NCBI GenBank assembly: GCA_016213825.1
Contig: JACQZP010000021.1
Coordinates: 393,109 to 457,108, forward strand
Length of the DNA: 64,000 bases
Reading direction: 5' to 3'
From: Acetobacterium woodii
Lineage (GTDB): Bacteria; Bacillota; Clostridia; Eubacteriales; Eubacteriaceae
Below the pieces are notes generated by a model. The model made no database searches, was not told the origin of the DNA, and worked only from the letters and a program-made list of their open reading frames with translations. A program made the position numbers and the translations under genes. Shown here one piece after another: positions 27,802 through 36,260 of this stretch (its first letter is position 1; every line of letters starts with the position of its first letter).

Positions 27802-28944
27802 CTAATTGTTAACAACGGTGGAGTCATATTTTAACTGACCGCCATCAATCTTGATAATTGTTACTTCTTTGTCTTTTGGATTACCTTGTTCATCAAATTT
27901 AAGGTTACCAGTAACACCGGCATAGTTGGTCGCATTCAAAGCTTTGATGATGTCTGCTGAATCTGTTGAACCAGCTGCTTTAATCGCATCAACCATGGCA
28001 TAAACTGCATCATAGCCTAAAGCCGCAAATGAATTTGGCACTTTATTGTATTCTGTCTGATATGCTTTAATAAAGTTTTGAACTGTTGGTGATGGTGAAT
28101 CGGCTGCATAGTGGTTTGTGAAATAATTTCCTTGAGCAGCATCAGCATATTCTACCTGAACGCCATCCCAACCATCTGCTCCAATAAATTTCGCGGTAAT
28201 TCCCATTTCTTTTGCTTTTTGAAGAATCGGACCAACTGTTTGGACATAATCTGGTACAAAGACTACGTCTGGGTTCATTTCTTTGATTTTTGTTAATTGA
28301 GCGCTGAAATCTTTATCAGCAGTACCATAGGATTCGCTACCGGCAATTGTTCCACCTTTGGCTGTAAACGCAGTTTTAAACGCTGCTGATACGCCTTCAG
28401 AATATGGATTACCAGTTCCAATTAATAAAGCTGCTGTTTTAGCACCTAAAGTTGTTGCAGCAAAATTTGCAGCTGCCTGACCTTGGTAATCATCAAGGAA
28501 GCACGCTCTGAAAATATTTGGTGCATCTTGGGTTACTTCAACGGCTGTTGCTGTTGGTGATAAGACTGGCATATTGTCTTTAACCATAATGTCTTTCATA
28601 GCTAAAGTTTCACCACTTAGGGTTCCACCAATCACTGCAACAACACCATCCTGGTCTCTTAAGCGATTATAGGCATTGATTGCTTCAGTTTGATCTGCTT
28701 TAGAATCATACCCAATCAATTCTATGTTTTTGCCATCAATACCACCTGCGGCATTAATTTCTTTGACAGCTAATTTTGCACCTGCATCTGCTGAACTTCC
28801 ATAGATAGCTGCATCACCAGTCATTGGTCCAATAAAACCAAGTTTGATCACATCAGACTTAGCTGATGATGAACATCCTGCGAATGCAAAAACGGAAGCG
28901 ATCAGCATAACAACAGATAAAACACTTACGACTTTTTTCTTCAT
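27802..28944 (-). CDS. livK: branched-chain amino-acid ABC substrate-binding lipoprotein
   Basis: A 380-residue type I periplasmic-binding-fold protein. The signal peptide ends in the lipobox FAGC, so in this Gram-positive-type cell it is lipid-anchored outside. Next comes the LivJ/K pattern IKLGFIGPMTGDAAIYG and a later GYDAVYAMVDAIKAAG. It captures Leu/Ile/Val-like ligands (specificity not readable from sequence) and delivers them to LivHM. A strong GGAGG precedes the ATG; promoter at 28988-29016. Confidence 0.9.
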   Translation of the reverse strand: MKKKVVSVLSVVMLIASVFAFAGCSSSAKSDVIKLGFIGPMTGDAAIYGSSADAGAKLAVKEINAAGGIDGKNIELIGYDSKADQTEAINAYNRLRDQDGVVAVIGGTLSGETLAMKDIMVKDNMPVLSPTATAVEVTQDAPNIFRACFLDDYQGQAAANFAATTLGAKTAALLIGTGNPYSEGVSAAFKTAFTAKGGTIAGSESYGTADKDFSAQLTKIKEMNPDVVFVPDYVQTVGPILQKAKEMGITAKFIGADGWDGVQVEYADAAQGNYFTNHYAADSPSPTVQNFIKAYQTEYNKVPNSFAALGYDAVYAMVDAIKAAGSTDSADIIKALNATNYAGVTGNLKFDEQGNPKDKEVTIIKIDGGQLKYDSTVVNN

Positions 28945-28987
28945 TTCTTTTCCTCCTTTTTCTTTTCAATGATTATTTCTAGTGATT

Positions 28988-29016
28988 ATCATAAACCATT
29001 CCTAAGAAAAATACAA
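28988..29016 (-). promoter_or_regulatory. sigma-A type promoter of the liv operon
   Basis: On the minus strand: TTGTAT (29016-29011), 17-nt spacer, TATGAT (28993-28988), about 45 nt before the livK start. No obvious palindromic operator lies beside it. Confidence 0.65.
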
Positions 29017-29034
29017 GAAATAAATGCTTTTAAG

Positions 29035-29676
29035 CTATGCTTCTTTAAAATTTCGCTTGCCAAAAACGCAGAGATTGTGTAACAGACATTCACCACAATT
29101 GGGGTTTCGGGCGGTACAGCATTTTCGACCATGCCAGATCAACCAATGATGTGCCTGAGACCACTGGTCTTTGGGAATATTCTTCATTAGTTGTTTTTCA
29201 ACTTCCAAAACTGTTTTACCATCAGCCAGACCGATCCGATTGGAAACCCTGAAAACATGGGTATCTACGGCGATTGCTGGAACATCATAGGCATTGCTTA
29301 ATACAACATTGGCAGTTTTGCGGCCAACTCCTGGAAGGGTCATTAGTTCTTCCATCTGCTTTGGCACTACACCATTGTATTCAGATAAAAGTCGGTGACA
29401 GGTCAGAATGATATTTTTAGCTTTGGTATTGGCAAGTCCGCAAGTTTTGATTTTCGCGAGCAGACCTGCTTCGCCCAGTCTCAAAATGGATTCTGGGGTA
29501 TTGTAATTTTGAAACAAATCACTGGTGACGATATTGACCCGAACATCAGTACATTGGGCTGATAAGATGGTTGCAATCAGCAGTTCAAAGGGCGTATTAA
29601 AATCTAAGCCACACTTTTCCTGCCCGTAAAGACTTTTCAGTGTGGCTAAAATTTGTTCAATATTTTTTTTTGTCAT
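29035..29676 (-). CDS. nth: endonuclease III
   Basis: A 213-residue HhH-GPD DNA glycosylase/AP lyase. It has the helix-hairpin-helix LPGVGRKTANVV with catalytic Lys, AVDTHV with catalytic Asp and the C-terminal iron-sulfur loop C-x6-C-x2-C-x5-C. It removes oxidised pyrimidines from DNA. The start overlaps the stop of the cupin gene (TAATG), so the two are translationally coupled. Confidence 0.95.
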   Translation of the reverse strand: MTKKNIEQILATLKSLYGQEKCGLDFNTPFELLIATILSAQCTDVRVNIVTSDLFQNYNTPESILRLGEAGLLAKIKTCGLANTKAKNIILTCHRLLSEYNGVVPKQMEELMTLPGVGRKTANVVLSNAYDVPAIAVDTHVFRVSNRIGLADGKTVLEVEKQLMKNIPKDQWSQAHHWLIWHGRKCCTARNPNCGECLLHNLCVFGKRNFKEA

Positions 29677-30026
29677 TATGCCTGTTTGAGGATCAATGCC
29701 ATAAACACCAAATCAGACTCACCAGTATTGATAACACTGTGGCTGCTTTGATCCGGAGTGACCATCACATCTCCGGGTCCAATATCGAATGTGATGCCGT
29801 CATCAATGACGATGCCGTTGCCCTGAACAAAATAGAATATTTCCTGTTCACCAACATGCTGATGTTCGCCGATGGAGTCTCCAGGCTTCACCGTGATTTG
29901 GGAAAACATCCTGCAGTTTTCTCCCAGAATTTGGCTTTCAGCAATATGGTTAATTTCAATATTCCCATTGCCGCCACGCATGTTTTGTTTTATTTCCAGA
30001 CGTTTAGCTTCATTTTTTATAATCAT
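29676..30026 (-). CDS. small cupin-domain protein
   Basis: A 116-residue single-domain cupin with the metal-binding pattern GEHQHVGEQEIFYF (motif 1: two His and a Glu) and SHSVINTG (motif 2 His). Small cupins of this kind bind a metal and sugars or organic acids; substrate unknown. The frame continues upstream into the PBP gene as a low-complexity Gln/Arg/Pro stretch, but the ATG at 30026 has GGAGG upstream and is the clear start. It lies 13 nt after the PBP gene and is coupled to nth. Confidence 0.85.
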   Translation of the reverse strand: MIIKNEAKRLEIKQNMRGGNGNIEINHIAESQILGENCRMFSQITVKPGDSIGEHQHVGEQEIFYFVQGNGIVIDDGITFDIGPGDVMVTPDQSSHSVINTGESDLVFMALILKQA

Positions 30027-30039
30027 TGAAATCCTCCAT

Positions 30040-32250
30040 TTAAGTTGTCGTTGGGGTTGTTGGGGTCGTCGGCTCGGTTGGCGTCGTCGGTTCAGTTGGC
30101 GTCGTTGGCTCGGTCGGCGTCGTTGGGGTTGTCGGTTCAGTTGGTGTCGTTGGAGTTGTTGGGGTCGTCGGGGTCGTCGGGGTCGTTGGGGTCGTCGGGG
30201 TCGTTGTTGTTGGGGACGTTGGGGACGTTGGCGTCGTCGTTGTTGTATCCGTAGTTGTAGTTGTATCTTCTTTATTTGTTGTTGAAGATCCGGAATCAAT
30301 CGAAGAGACGCCATCATTATCACCTTCATTGGAAGTCCGTTCGATTTCAGGAGTCGTTAATAATCCCTGATCAATGACTTGACTCAGGTAGCTTCCATAA
30401 ATTCCAGCTGCCATATAACTTCCGCCACCGATGATATAATTCTCAGGGCTACCAAGCCAAACTGAGGTCGTCAAATTTCCAGTAATCCCGGTAAACCATA
30501 AGTCCTTGTTATCATTTGTTGTCCCTGTTTTCCCAGCGGTCGAATAGATTTGGGCAGCGCCACTCCCAGTTCCGTAGCTTACTTCATCTGTTAGAATACT
30601 CATCATGTTCGTTGCGGTTGTATCTTTCATGACTTTGCGAGTTACTGAATTGGAGGCATCTCTTGTAAAGATCACGTCACCATTGATCTGCTCCATTTTG
30701 GTAATAAAATGAGGCTTATTGTAAACGCCGGCATTATTGAAAATATTAAACGCGCCCGCCATTTCTACCGGTTTAATCCCGTAAGTCATCCCGCCCAAAG
30801 CAGTCGCAAGATTGTAATCATCATCTTCAAAAGTTGTTATTCCCATTTTTTGCATAAAAGCAATGGACTCATCAACTCCGAATTTGTCAAAAACTTTAAC
30901 AGATGGGATATTATAAGAATTAACCAGTGCCGATCTGACAGTTACATTTCCATGATAGCTATGATCAAAATTACTTGGAGCATAGCCACCAAAATCTGTA
31001 TAAGTATCCGAAATGACCGTTGAAGGTGTAATCAGTCCATTTTCCATGGCTCCGGAATAATAAAGCGGTTTAATATTAGAGCCTGGCTGTCTCGGCGTAT
31101 TGGCCATATCAATTTGGGTATTACCACCATAATAAGCTTTAACACTACCATCCAGATCAACTGTTACCACAGCCCCAGTTTCCTCTGTCATACCATAATC
31201 ATCCAGGCCAGTGTATAAACTATTAATGGCATCCGCCTGCATGTTTGAATCGATTGTTGTATAAATGCGATAGCCACCGTTGGCGATATTTTCTTTAATA
31301 TAGTCAATGGCCTGTTCTTGGGTAATTCCACGTTCCTGCATAACCGCTGATGCTTTTAGTGTTGCATATTCATCTAATGTCTGGGATACAAACGCTTCGT
31401 AATTATCCACAATCTGATCATCATTATTGATGGTGGCCGGATCTCTGATCACCAGCTCAGTTGCATAGGCAGCATCAGCCTCTTCCTGGGTAATATATTT
31501 TTCTTTAACCATTCGGGTTAAAACTTCCAGCTGGCGTTTTTTTGCAGCTTCAAAATTTGTATTAGGGGCATAAGCACTTGGTGCCTGAGGCAAACCTGCC
31601 AGCATGGCGGCTTCTGCCAGATTAACCTGAGATACTGGTTTATTAAAATAAGTCTGTGCTGCTTCTTCAATCCCATAGGCTCCTGAACCAAAATAGTATT
31701 CATTAAAATACATCTCCAGGATCTGATCCTTGGTATATTTTTCTTCCAACTGTAGTGCAATTGATATTTCCTTTAATTTTCTGACCATTGACTGTTGGAA
31801 GGTTTGTTCAGTTGCAATATCCGGTAGGAACAACACTCTGGCAAGCTGTTGAGTAATCGTACTGGCGCCTTCACCGATGCCATTGTTGGCAATATTCGAA
31901 AAGAAAGCCCGGCCAATCCCAAAGATGTCAATTCCGAAATGCTCATAAAACCGGGAATCTTCCACCGATACCAGAGCTTGCTGTAATTGTTTTGGGATCT
32001 GATCAATGGTAACATTGGTTCTGTTCTTGGTATATAACTGAGCAATGACTACATTATCGGCTGAATAAATTTCTGTTTTATCCTTAGCCATATACTGATA
32101 ATCTGATATATCCATCCGGTTGGCAGCGTAAATAGAGTACATCACCCCAACCCCCAGAATTCCCAGAACTAAGAGGACGATCAGCACCTTTACTCCGATA
32201 TGTTTTTTCTTTTTACGTCTTTTTATTCCTTTTGTTTGCTTTTCACTCAT
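30040..32250 (-). CDS. class A penicillin-binding protein (glycosyltransferase + transpeptidase)
   Basis: A 736-residue bifunctional murein synthase. It has a Lys/Arg-rich cytoplasmic N-terminus, one membrane span (about 22-44) and a GT51 glycosyltransferase domain with EDSRFYEHFGID and the GASTITQQ motif. The transpeptidase domain has SxxK at Ser391-Lys394 (GSNIKPL), SYN (VNSYNIPS) and KTGTT near 575. A Thr/Pro/Glu-rich tail of about 65 residues follows. It polymerises and cross-links peptidoglycan outside the membrane. The tail is low-complexity and probably a flexible wall-spanning or glycosylatable spacer. It lies upstream of the cupin and nth genes. Confidence 0.93.
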   Translation of the reverse strand: MSEKQTKGIKRRKKKKHIGVKVLIVLLVLGILGVGVMYSIYAANRMDISDYQYMAKDKTEIYSADNVVIAQLYTKNRTNVTIDQIPKQLQQALVSVEDSRFYEHFGIDIFGIGRAFFSNIANNGIGEGASTITQQLARVLFLPDIATEQTFQQSMVRKLKEISIALQLEEKYTKDQILEMYFNEYYFGSGAYGIEEAAQTYFNKPVSQVNLAEAAMLAGLPQAPSAYAPNTNFEAAKKRQLEVLTRMVKEKYITQEEADAAYATELVIRDPATINNDDQIVDNYEAFVSQTLDEYATLKASAVMQERGITQEQAIDYIKENIANGGYRIYTTIDSNMQADAINSLYTGLDDYGMTEETGAVVTVDLDGSVKAYYGGNTQIDMANTPRQPGSNIKPLYYSGAMENGLITPSTVISDTYTDFGGYAPSNFDHSYHGNVTVRSALVNSYNIPSVKVFDKFGVDESIAFMQKMGITTFEDDDYNLATALGGMTYGIKPVEMAGAFNIFNNAGVYNKPHFITKMEQINGDVIFTRDASNSVTRKVMKDTTATNMMSILTDEVSYGTGSGAAQIYSTAGKTGTTNDNKDLWFTGITGNLTTSVWLGSPENYIIGGGSYMAAGIYGSYLSQVIDQGLLTTPEIERTSNEGDNDGVSSIDSGSSTTNKEDTTTTTDTTTTTPTSPTSPTTTTPTTPTTPTTPTTPTTPTTPTEPTTPTTPTEPTTPTEPTTPTEPTTPTTPTTT
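30041..30250 (-). repeat. low-complexity tandem coding repeat (Thr-Pro-Thr/Glu-Pro-Thr tail)
   Basis: About 210 nt made of degenerate 9-nt units (ACC/ACG-CCN-ACN or GAG/GAA-CCN-ACN in the sense strand) that encode the PBP tail. The repetition makes all six frames open here, which creates spurious antisense frames. Copy number is likely to vary between strains by slippage; this is inference. Confidence 0.85.
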
Positions 32251-32263
32251 TTTATCACCTTTT

Positions 32264-33238
32264 CTATTTATTATCTATTAGACGCTTTTTTAGGTCTGTT
32301 AGTTCTTTTCCATATTCTGCCATAAAATTCAATTGTTTTTTACTTGGAAGTGATAACTCAAGACTTCTGGCGTGCAGCGCCTGATGGGCCATTTCATAAC
32401 AATCTGTTTTATCTGAATTGGCCTTATTATATAAAGGATCACCGATAATTGGATTTCCCAGATGTTTTAAATGCACCCGTATTTGGTGGGTTCGTCCGGT
32501 TTCCAGAACCAATTCCACTAATGATGCGTTTTGATATTCTTCCAGCACCTTGTAGTGCGTAACTGAAGGTTTACCCTCATCCATCACCACCCGATGAATA
32601 CAGTCCTCATAGGGTTGTCCGATAGGGGCATCAATGATTCCTTCCTTATGGGGAAGCTTGCCATGAACAAAAGCATGGTAAACCTTCCTGACCTGACCCA
32701 GATTCATTTCTTTTTGAACGTAATGGTGCACATACTTATTTTTGGCAATGGCGACAATTCCGGTTGTATCCCGATCCAGCCGATTGATAAAACGAATTTT
32801 TGCAGAAACCCCATTATTTTTCCAATAATAGCTGATATAATTTGCCAGGGTATCCAATTGATGACTTTTTGTCGGATGCGTCACACAAAATGGCGGTTTG
32901 TTAATCACTAATAACTCATCATCTTCGTAGACAACATTAATTTTACCCAGAACTGGCTCCCCATCGATATCTTCCTGAGGCATTCTAATTTCAATAACAT
33001 CCCCTGACTTAATCGTCTGTCCCAGAAAACACTCCTTTTGGTTTAAGCTGATTTTTCCAATCCGCTTAATTTCTCTGATCAATCGGCTGGAGTAACTGTA
33101 ACGATTGACCAACTCTTCTCTGACTAATTTTTCGTGATTTTCCGAAATATGATATGTATAAACGAGACTAATAATTCTACCTCCCGGTTTTTTAAATGAA
33201 TTTTTTGCTGTCTTTTGATCAATATAATTGAAGATCAA
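32264..33238 (-). CDS. RluA-family 23S rRNA/tRNA pseudouridine synthase
   Basis: About 324 residues. An N-terminal S4-like RNA-binding domain is followed by the catalytic domain with RLDRDTTGIVAIAK (catalytic Asp in the RLDxxTxG motif, near residue 168) and ETGRTHQIRVHL. The family converts specific uridines in 23S rRNA or tRNA to pseudouridine; the target site cannot be assigned. The start is uncertain: TTG at 33238 has a weak AAGGA close by, and homologues usually begin nearer YTYHISENHEK, where no standard start codon is visible. Confidence 0.85.
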   Translation of the reverse strand: MIFNYIDQKTAKNSFKKPGGRIISLVYTYHISENHEKLVREELVNRYSYSSRLIREIKRIGKISLNQKECFLGQTIKSGDVIEIRMPQEDIDGEPVLGKINVVYEDDELLVINKPPFCVTHPTKSHQLDTLANYISYYWKNNGVSAKIRFINRLDRDTTGIVAIAKNKYVHHYVQKEMNLGQVRKVYHAFVHGKLPHKEGIIDAPIGQPYEDCIHRVVMDEGKPSVTHYKVLEEYQNASLVELVLETGRTHQIRVHLKHLGNPIIGDPLYNKANSDKTDCYEMAHQALHARSLELSLPSKKQLNFMAEYGKELTDLKKRLIDNK

Positions 33239-33309
33239 GATTCCTTATATTATAACCTAAATAAAATGGATACGTTAGCAAATTTATCGGATCCCCCAAC
33301 AAACGACTT

Positions 33310-34017
33310 TTACAAAATTTTTTGCTGCTTAAAGCTCAAAAATGTTCCTCGACCAATAATGATATGATCAAGAACCGATATCCCCAGGAGTTCACCTGCC
33401 TCTACCAGTCGTTTGGTGATGTGTCTATCTTCAGCACTGGGCTCGGTCTCTCCCGAGGGATGATTGTGCGCCAGAATGATCGATGCCGCATGTTGTCTGA
33501 TCGCTTTAACAAAGACTTCCCGGGGGTGAATCAATGAAGAGCTGAGGGTACCAAGGCTGATCTCTTCAACTTTAATCACCTTGTTTTTAGTATCCAATAA
33601 GATCGTTTTAAAGCACTCCTGTTTGAGATACTGCATTTCATCCATTAATAGATCCACTACATCCTGCGGTGAGGAAACTTTCATATTTGCGATATCTTGT
33701 TGTTTTGTCCGCAGTCCTAATTCAATGGCTGCTTTTATTTGACAAGCTTTAACAATGCCAACTCCGGACAAATTAGGATTCCGTTTCAGTTCTAAAACAT
33801 CAACCTGATGAAAATAAGACAAATCATTGTCAAGATACTCAATGATTTTTCGTCCAACTTCAACTGATGTGGCATCCCGAGTTCCTGTGCGGATAATAAT
33901 AGCAAGGAGCTCTGCGTTGCTTAAACTTCCTGCCCCATAACGAATTAGCTTTTCCTGAGGCCGTTCGTCCTCGGGCAGTTCTTTTATGGACGCATGGTAA
34001 ACAGACTTTTCGCTCAC
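33310..34017 (-). CDS. radC: RadC family JAMM-domain protein
   Basis: A 235-residue protein with an N-terminal helix-hairpin-helix region (GVGIVKACQIKA) and a JAMM metallopeptidase-like domain with HNHPSG and the downstream SAEDRHITKRL (Asp ligand). The family was named for repair, but its activity is still unclear and the repair role has been withdrawn in E. coli. The start is GTG 34017 with GAGGAGG 6 nt upstream. Monocistronic by appearance. Confidence 0.92.
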   Translation of the reverse strand: MSEKSVYHASIKELPEDERPQEKLIRYGAGSLSNAELLAIIIRTGTRDATSVEVGRKIIEYLDNDLSYFHQVDVLELKRNPNLSGVGIVKACQIKAAIELGLRTKQQDIANMKVSSPQDVVDLLMDEMQYLKQECFKTILLDTKNKVIKVEEISLGTLSSSLIHPREVFVKAIRQHAASIILAHNHPSGETEPSAEDRHITKRLVEAGELLGISVLDHIIIGRGTFLSFKQQKIL

Positions 34018-34142
34018 AGTAAGCCTCCTCGGATCAACAATATTACTATTTTAACAGAATCTCGAATCATTTTATACATGTTTCCTAAAATTCTCATTAA
34101 AATTTTGACTAAGTGGTTTAATTGTCATAAATTCTTAAGGAA

Positions 34143-34174
34143 AAAGACTCCTCATTTTTCAATAGGGAGTCTTT
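34143..34174 (-). terminator. terminator downstream of the RnfC-like remnant
   Basis: AAAGACTCC pairs with GGGAGTCTTT around a 13-nt loop. On the minus strand it ends in AGTCTTTTTCC. It sits just past the stop of the remnant at 34190, as if the original gene's terminator survived the loss of its body. Confidence 0.75.
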
Positions 34175-34189
34175 AATAAATTGGCTGTT

Positions 34190-34373
34190 TTATGATCTTA
34201 CTTTTTGTGGTCGTATTTCAACCAGATCGCCTTTTTTTACAACGGGCGTGCATGGTAATGACATTGGGATTATAACGATTTTGGCATAGTGCCATAGGAT
34301 AGTGGTACACTTGCTGTTTTTTCCTTTTGATATGGTGGATCCCCCCGTTAAAGATCCCATGTTTAAGATTCAT
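34190..34373 (-). pseudogene. truncated, frameshifted remnant of an RnfC-like gene (N-terminal part)
   Basis: On the minus strand ATG 34373 opens MNLKHGIFNGGIHHIKRKK, which resembles the RnfC N-terminus (FKGGIHPP...K). The frame then fails. After an A-run (AGGAAAAAACAG) the +1-shifted frame continues with YAKIVIIPMSLPCTPVV and KKGDLVEI before stopping at 34190. This mirrors the RnfC biotinyl/lipoyl-like segment (VVIPLxQHIGAPCxPVVKKGDxV), with several residues (QHIGA) missing. AGGGGTG upstream still resembles a ribosome site. The iron-sulfur and NADH-binding parts are absent, so it cannot make a working subunit. A short expressed peptide cannot be excluded. Confidence 0.6.
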
Positions 34374-34552
34374 TTTAACTAAACACCCCTAATCGTAACT
34401 TTAGTAGAAACTTGCCATTAACCTATATGTACCACGCAAATATAGAAACAAGCATTTTAAATTTTTTTACTTTATTGTATTTCCACTTGTCAGAATTTTT
34501 ATTTTTCGAATTTTTATTCTTACCATTTAATACTTTTTCTCTGAATAATCAC
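34374..34552. other. intergenic, no gene seen
   Basis: AT-rich stretch between the RnfC-like remnant and the aminopeptidase terminator. I found no convincing frame, promoter or RNA fold. A plus-strand frame of about 86 codons across it lacks a ribosome site and has non-protein-like composition. Confidence 0.4.
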
Positions 34553-34586
34553 ATAAAAAAAGCAGGATGCTCTTTAAAGAGTATCC
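34553..34586 (-). terminator. terminator after the M18 aminopeptidase gene
   Basis: GGATACTCTTTAAAGAGCATCC-type hairpin (34565-34586 on +) followed on the minus strand by CTGCTTTTTTT. Confidence 0.8.
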
Positions 34587-34618
34587 CACTCAGGACAATA
34601 AACTCACACTTTTTTAAA

Positions 34619-36052
34619 TCAAGCCAAAAAGGCTTTATATCCTTTATAACACATATACAAATCAACCTTTGATGCCAATTCAAATGGAGAATGCATGCTC
34701 AATAGGGCTGGGCCACAATCCAACACATCCATCCCGTATTCAGCAAGAATATGGGCAATGGTACCACCGCCGCCAAGGTCTACTCGGCCAAGCTCGCCCA
34801 TTTGCCAGATGACGCCGGCAACTTCGAGAGTCTGTCTCATTTTTCCCATAAATTCAGCATGGGCATCATTGGAACCGGATTTACCCCGAGAGCCACCGTA
34901 TTTTGATAAGACAATCCCTTTTCCGATATATGGGGCATTTCCTTTGTCATGGGTTCCAGTGAAATTGGGATCCACTCCAGCAGTGACATCGGCTGAAAGC
35001 ATTTCGGAGTTCATAAAACAACGGCGCATAACCATTTCCGGTTTTTCAACAGCCATCAGGTCAATTACCTCAGCAACCGCATTTTCAAAGAATCGGGACT
35101 GCATGCCAGTATTACCGACACTGCCGATTTCTTCTTTATCAGCCAAAATAATACAGAGGGTCCGCTTAGGATTCTCACGATCAAGAATTGCTCTAAGTGC
35201 TGTATAAGAACAGATACGGTCATCCTGACCATATCCACCAATCAGACTTTCATCGAATCCAACGTTACGGGCGGCACCAGCTGGTACCACTTCTAGTTCA
35301 GCCGTTGCAAAATCTTCTTCAAGCATGCCATATTTGGTATAAAGATGGTTTAATATATTGAGTTTAACACCATCTTTTAAATCTTTTTCTGGATAAGGCT
35401 GACTACCGACGATGATATTAAGCCCCTCTCCGGTAATGCCTTCGGTCATTTTTTTGGTATTTTGCTCTTGAGAAAGGTGGGGTAATAGATCAGTAATACA
35501 AAAAACCGGATCTTCCGGTGCTTCACCGATGGAAATATTAATAGTCGATCCATCTTTTCTCACCACGGTGCCATGTAATGCCAAGGGAATGGTTACCCAA
35601 TGATATTTTTTAATGCCACCATAATAGTGGGTCTTAAAAAAAGCCATATCATCACTTTCATAAAGCGGTGACGGTTTTAAATCCAAACGGGGCGCATCAA
35701 TATGAGCGCCCACAATAGCCATACCATTTTCAATTGGATCAGATCCAGCAACAAAGAAAACCACTGTTTTTTGTTTATGTACCATGTAAATTCTATCACC
35801 AGGAACAATTTTTCCGGTTTCAATATAGGTATGAAGGGGTTTAAATCCTTTTTCCTCTGCCATTTTTACGCTGATTTCTACACATTGACGTTCTGTTTTG
35901 CCACTTGTAAGAAAGGTCAGGTAATCATTGCTGATTTCTTGAATTTTCTGGTTATCTTCGTTATTTAGATCTTTCCATGCAATATCCCATTTTCTGGTTA
36001 ATTTTTCCTGCAACTGTACCCCGATGCTTTTTTCTTTTTCGTCAATAATCAT
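34619..36052 (-). CDS. M18 family zinc aminopeptidase
   Basis: A 477-residue M18 peptidase with metal-binding segments VGAHIDAPRLDLKP (His/Asp), LADKEEIGS (catalytic Glu), and a C-terminal GPALLSMHSPFEL (His). These enzymes form large dodecameric cytosolic aminopeptidases that remove N-terminal residues, often acidic ones, in peptide turnover. It is complete. The upstream gap holds palindromic repeat A. The M18 versus M20/M42 call rests on the DKEEIGS and MHSPFE motifs. Confidence 0.9.
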   Translation of the reverse strand: MIIDEKEKSIGVQLQEKLTRKWDIAWKDLNNEDNQKIQEISNDYLTFLTSGKTERQCVEISVKMAEEKGFKPLHTYIETGKIVPGDRIYMVHKQKTVVFFVAGSDPIENGMAIVGAHIDAPRLDLKPSPLYESDDMAFFKTHYYGGIKKYHWVTIPLALHGTVVRKDGSTINISIGEAPEDPVFCITDLLPHLSQEQNTKKMTEGITGEGLNIIVGSQPYPEKDLKDGVKLNILNHLYTKYGMLEEDFATAELEVVPAGAARNVGFDESLIGGYGQDDRICSYTALRAILDRENPKRTLCIILADKEEIGSVGNTGMQSRFFENAVAEVIDLMAVEKPEMVMRRCFMNSEMLSADVTAGVDPNFTGTHDKGNAPYIGKGIVLSKYGGSRGKSGSNDAHAEFMGKMRQTLEVAGVIWQMGELGRVDLGGGGTIAHILAEYGMDVLDCGPALLSMHSPFELASKVDLYMCYKGYKAFLA

Positions 36053-36084
36053 AGTTAATTGAAATCTCCCTATTCAAACTTATT

Positions 36085-36255
36085 TAGGTAATTGCAAAAG
36101 TGCCGTAAGCTTTGTGCCCAGTTTCGCACAAAACAATTTCTACACCAGGGCGAACAACATCTTCTTGTGCTGTTCGCATACACGTTACGAAAGTGTTTGT
36201 GGAAACTGCACCAAAGCAACCGTTGTTCGTTGTTTTTTAATTTTGCAATTGCCTA
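36085..36255. repeat. palindromic repeat element A (about 171 nt)
   Basis: Long imperfect inverted repeat. The outer ends TAGGTAATTGCAAAA (36085-36099) and TTTTGCAATTGCCTA (36241-36255) match at 14 of 15 positions as inverted repeats. Inner arms containing AGCTTTG...CAGTTTC pair with GGAAACTG...CAAAGC, and the centre has GCGAACA/TGTTCGC. A close relative lies at 57765-57931 and a shorter one at 45249-45340. It sits between the DUF896 gene stop and the aminopeptidase start and encodes no protein. Confidence 0.85.
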
Positions 36256-36260
36256 CAAAC

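Noticed and set aside
30045-30285. Long open frames opposite the PBP tail on the plus strand, and the extended upstream frame of the cupin
   Set aside because: They arise from the tandem repeat, which is open in all frames; their composition (Arg/Trp/Gly- or Ser/Leu-rich) is not protein-like and there is no ribosome site.
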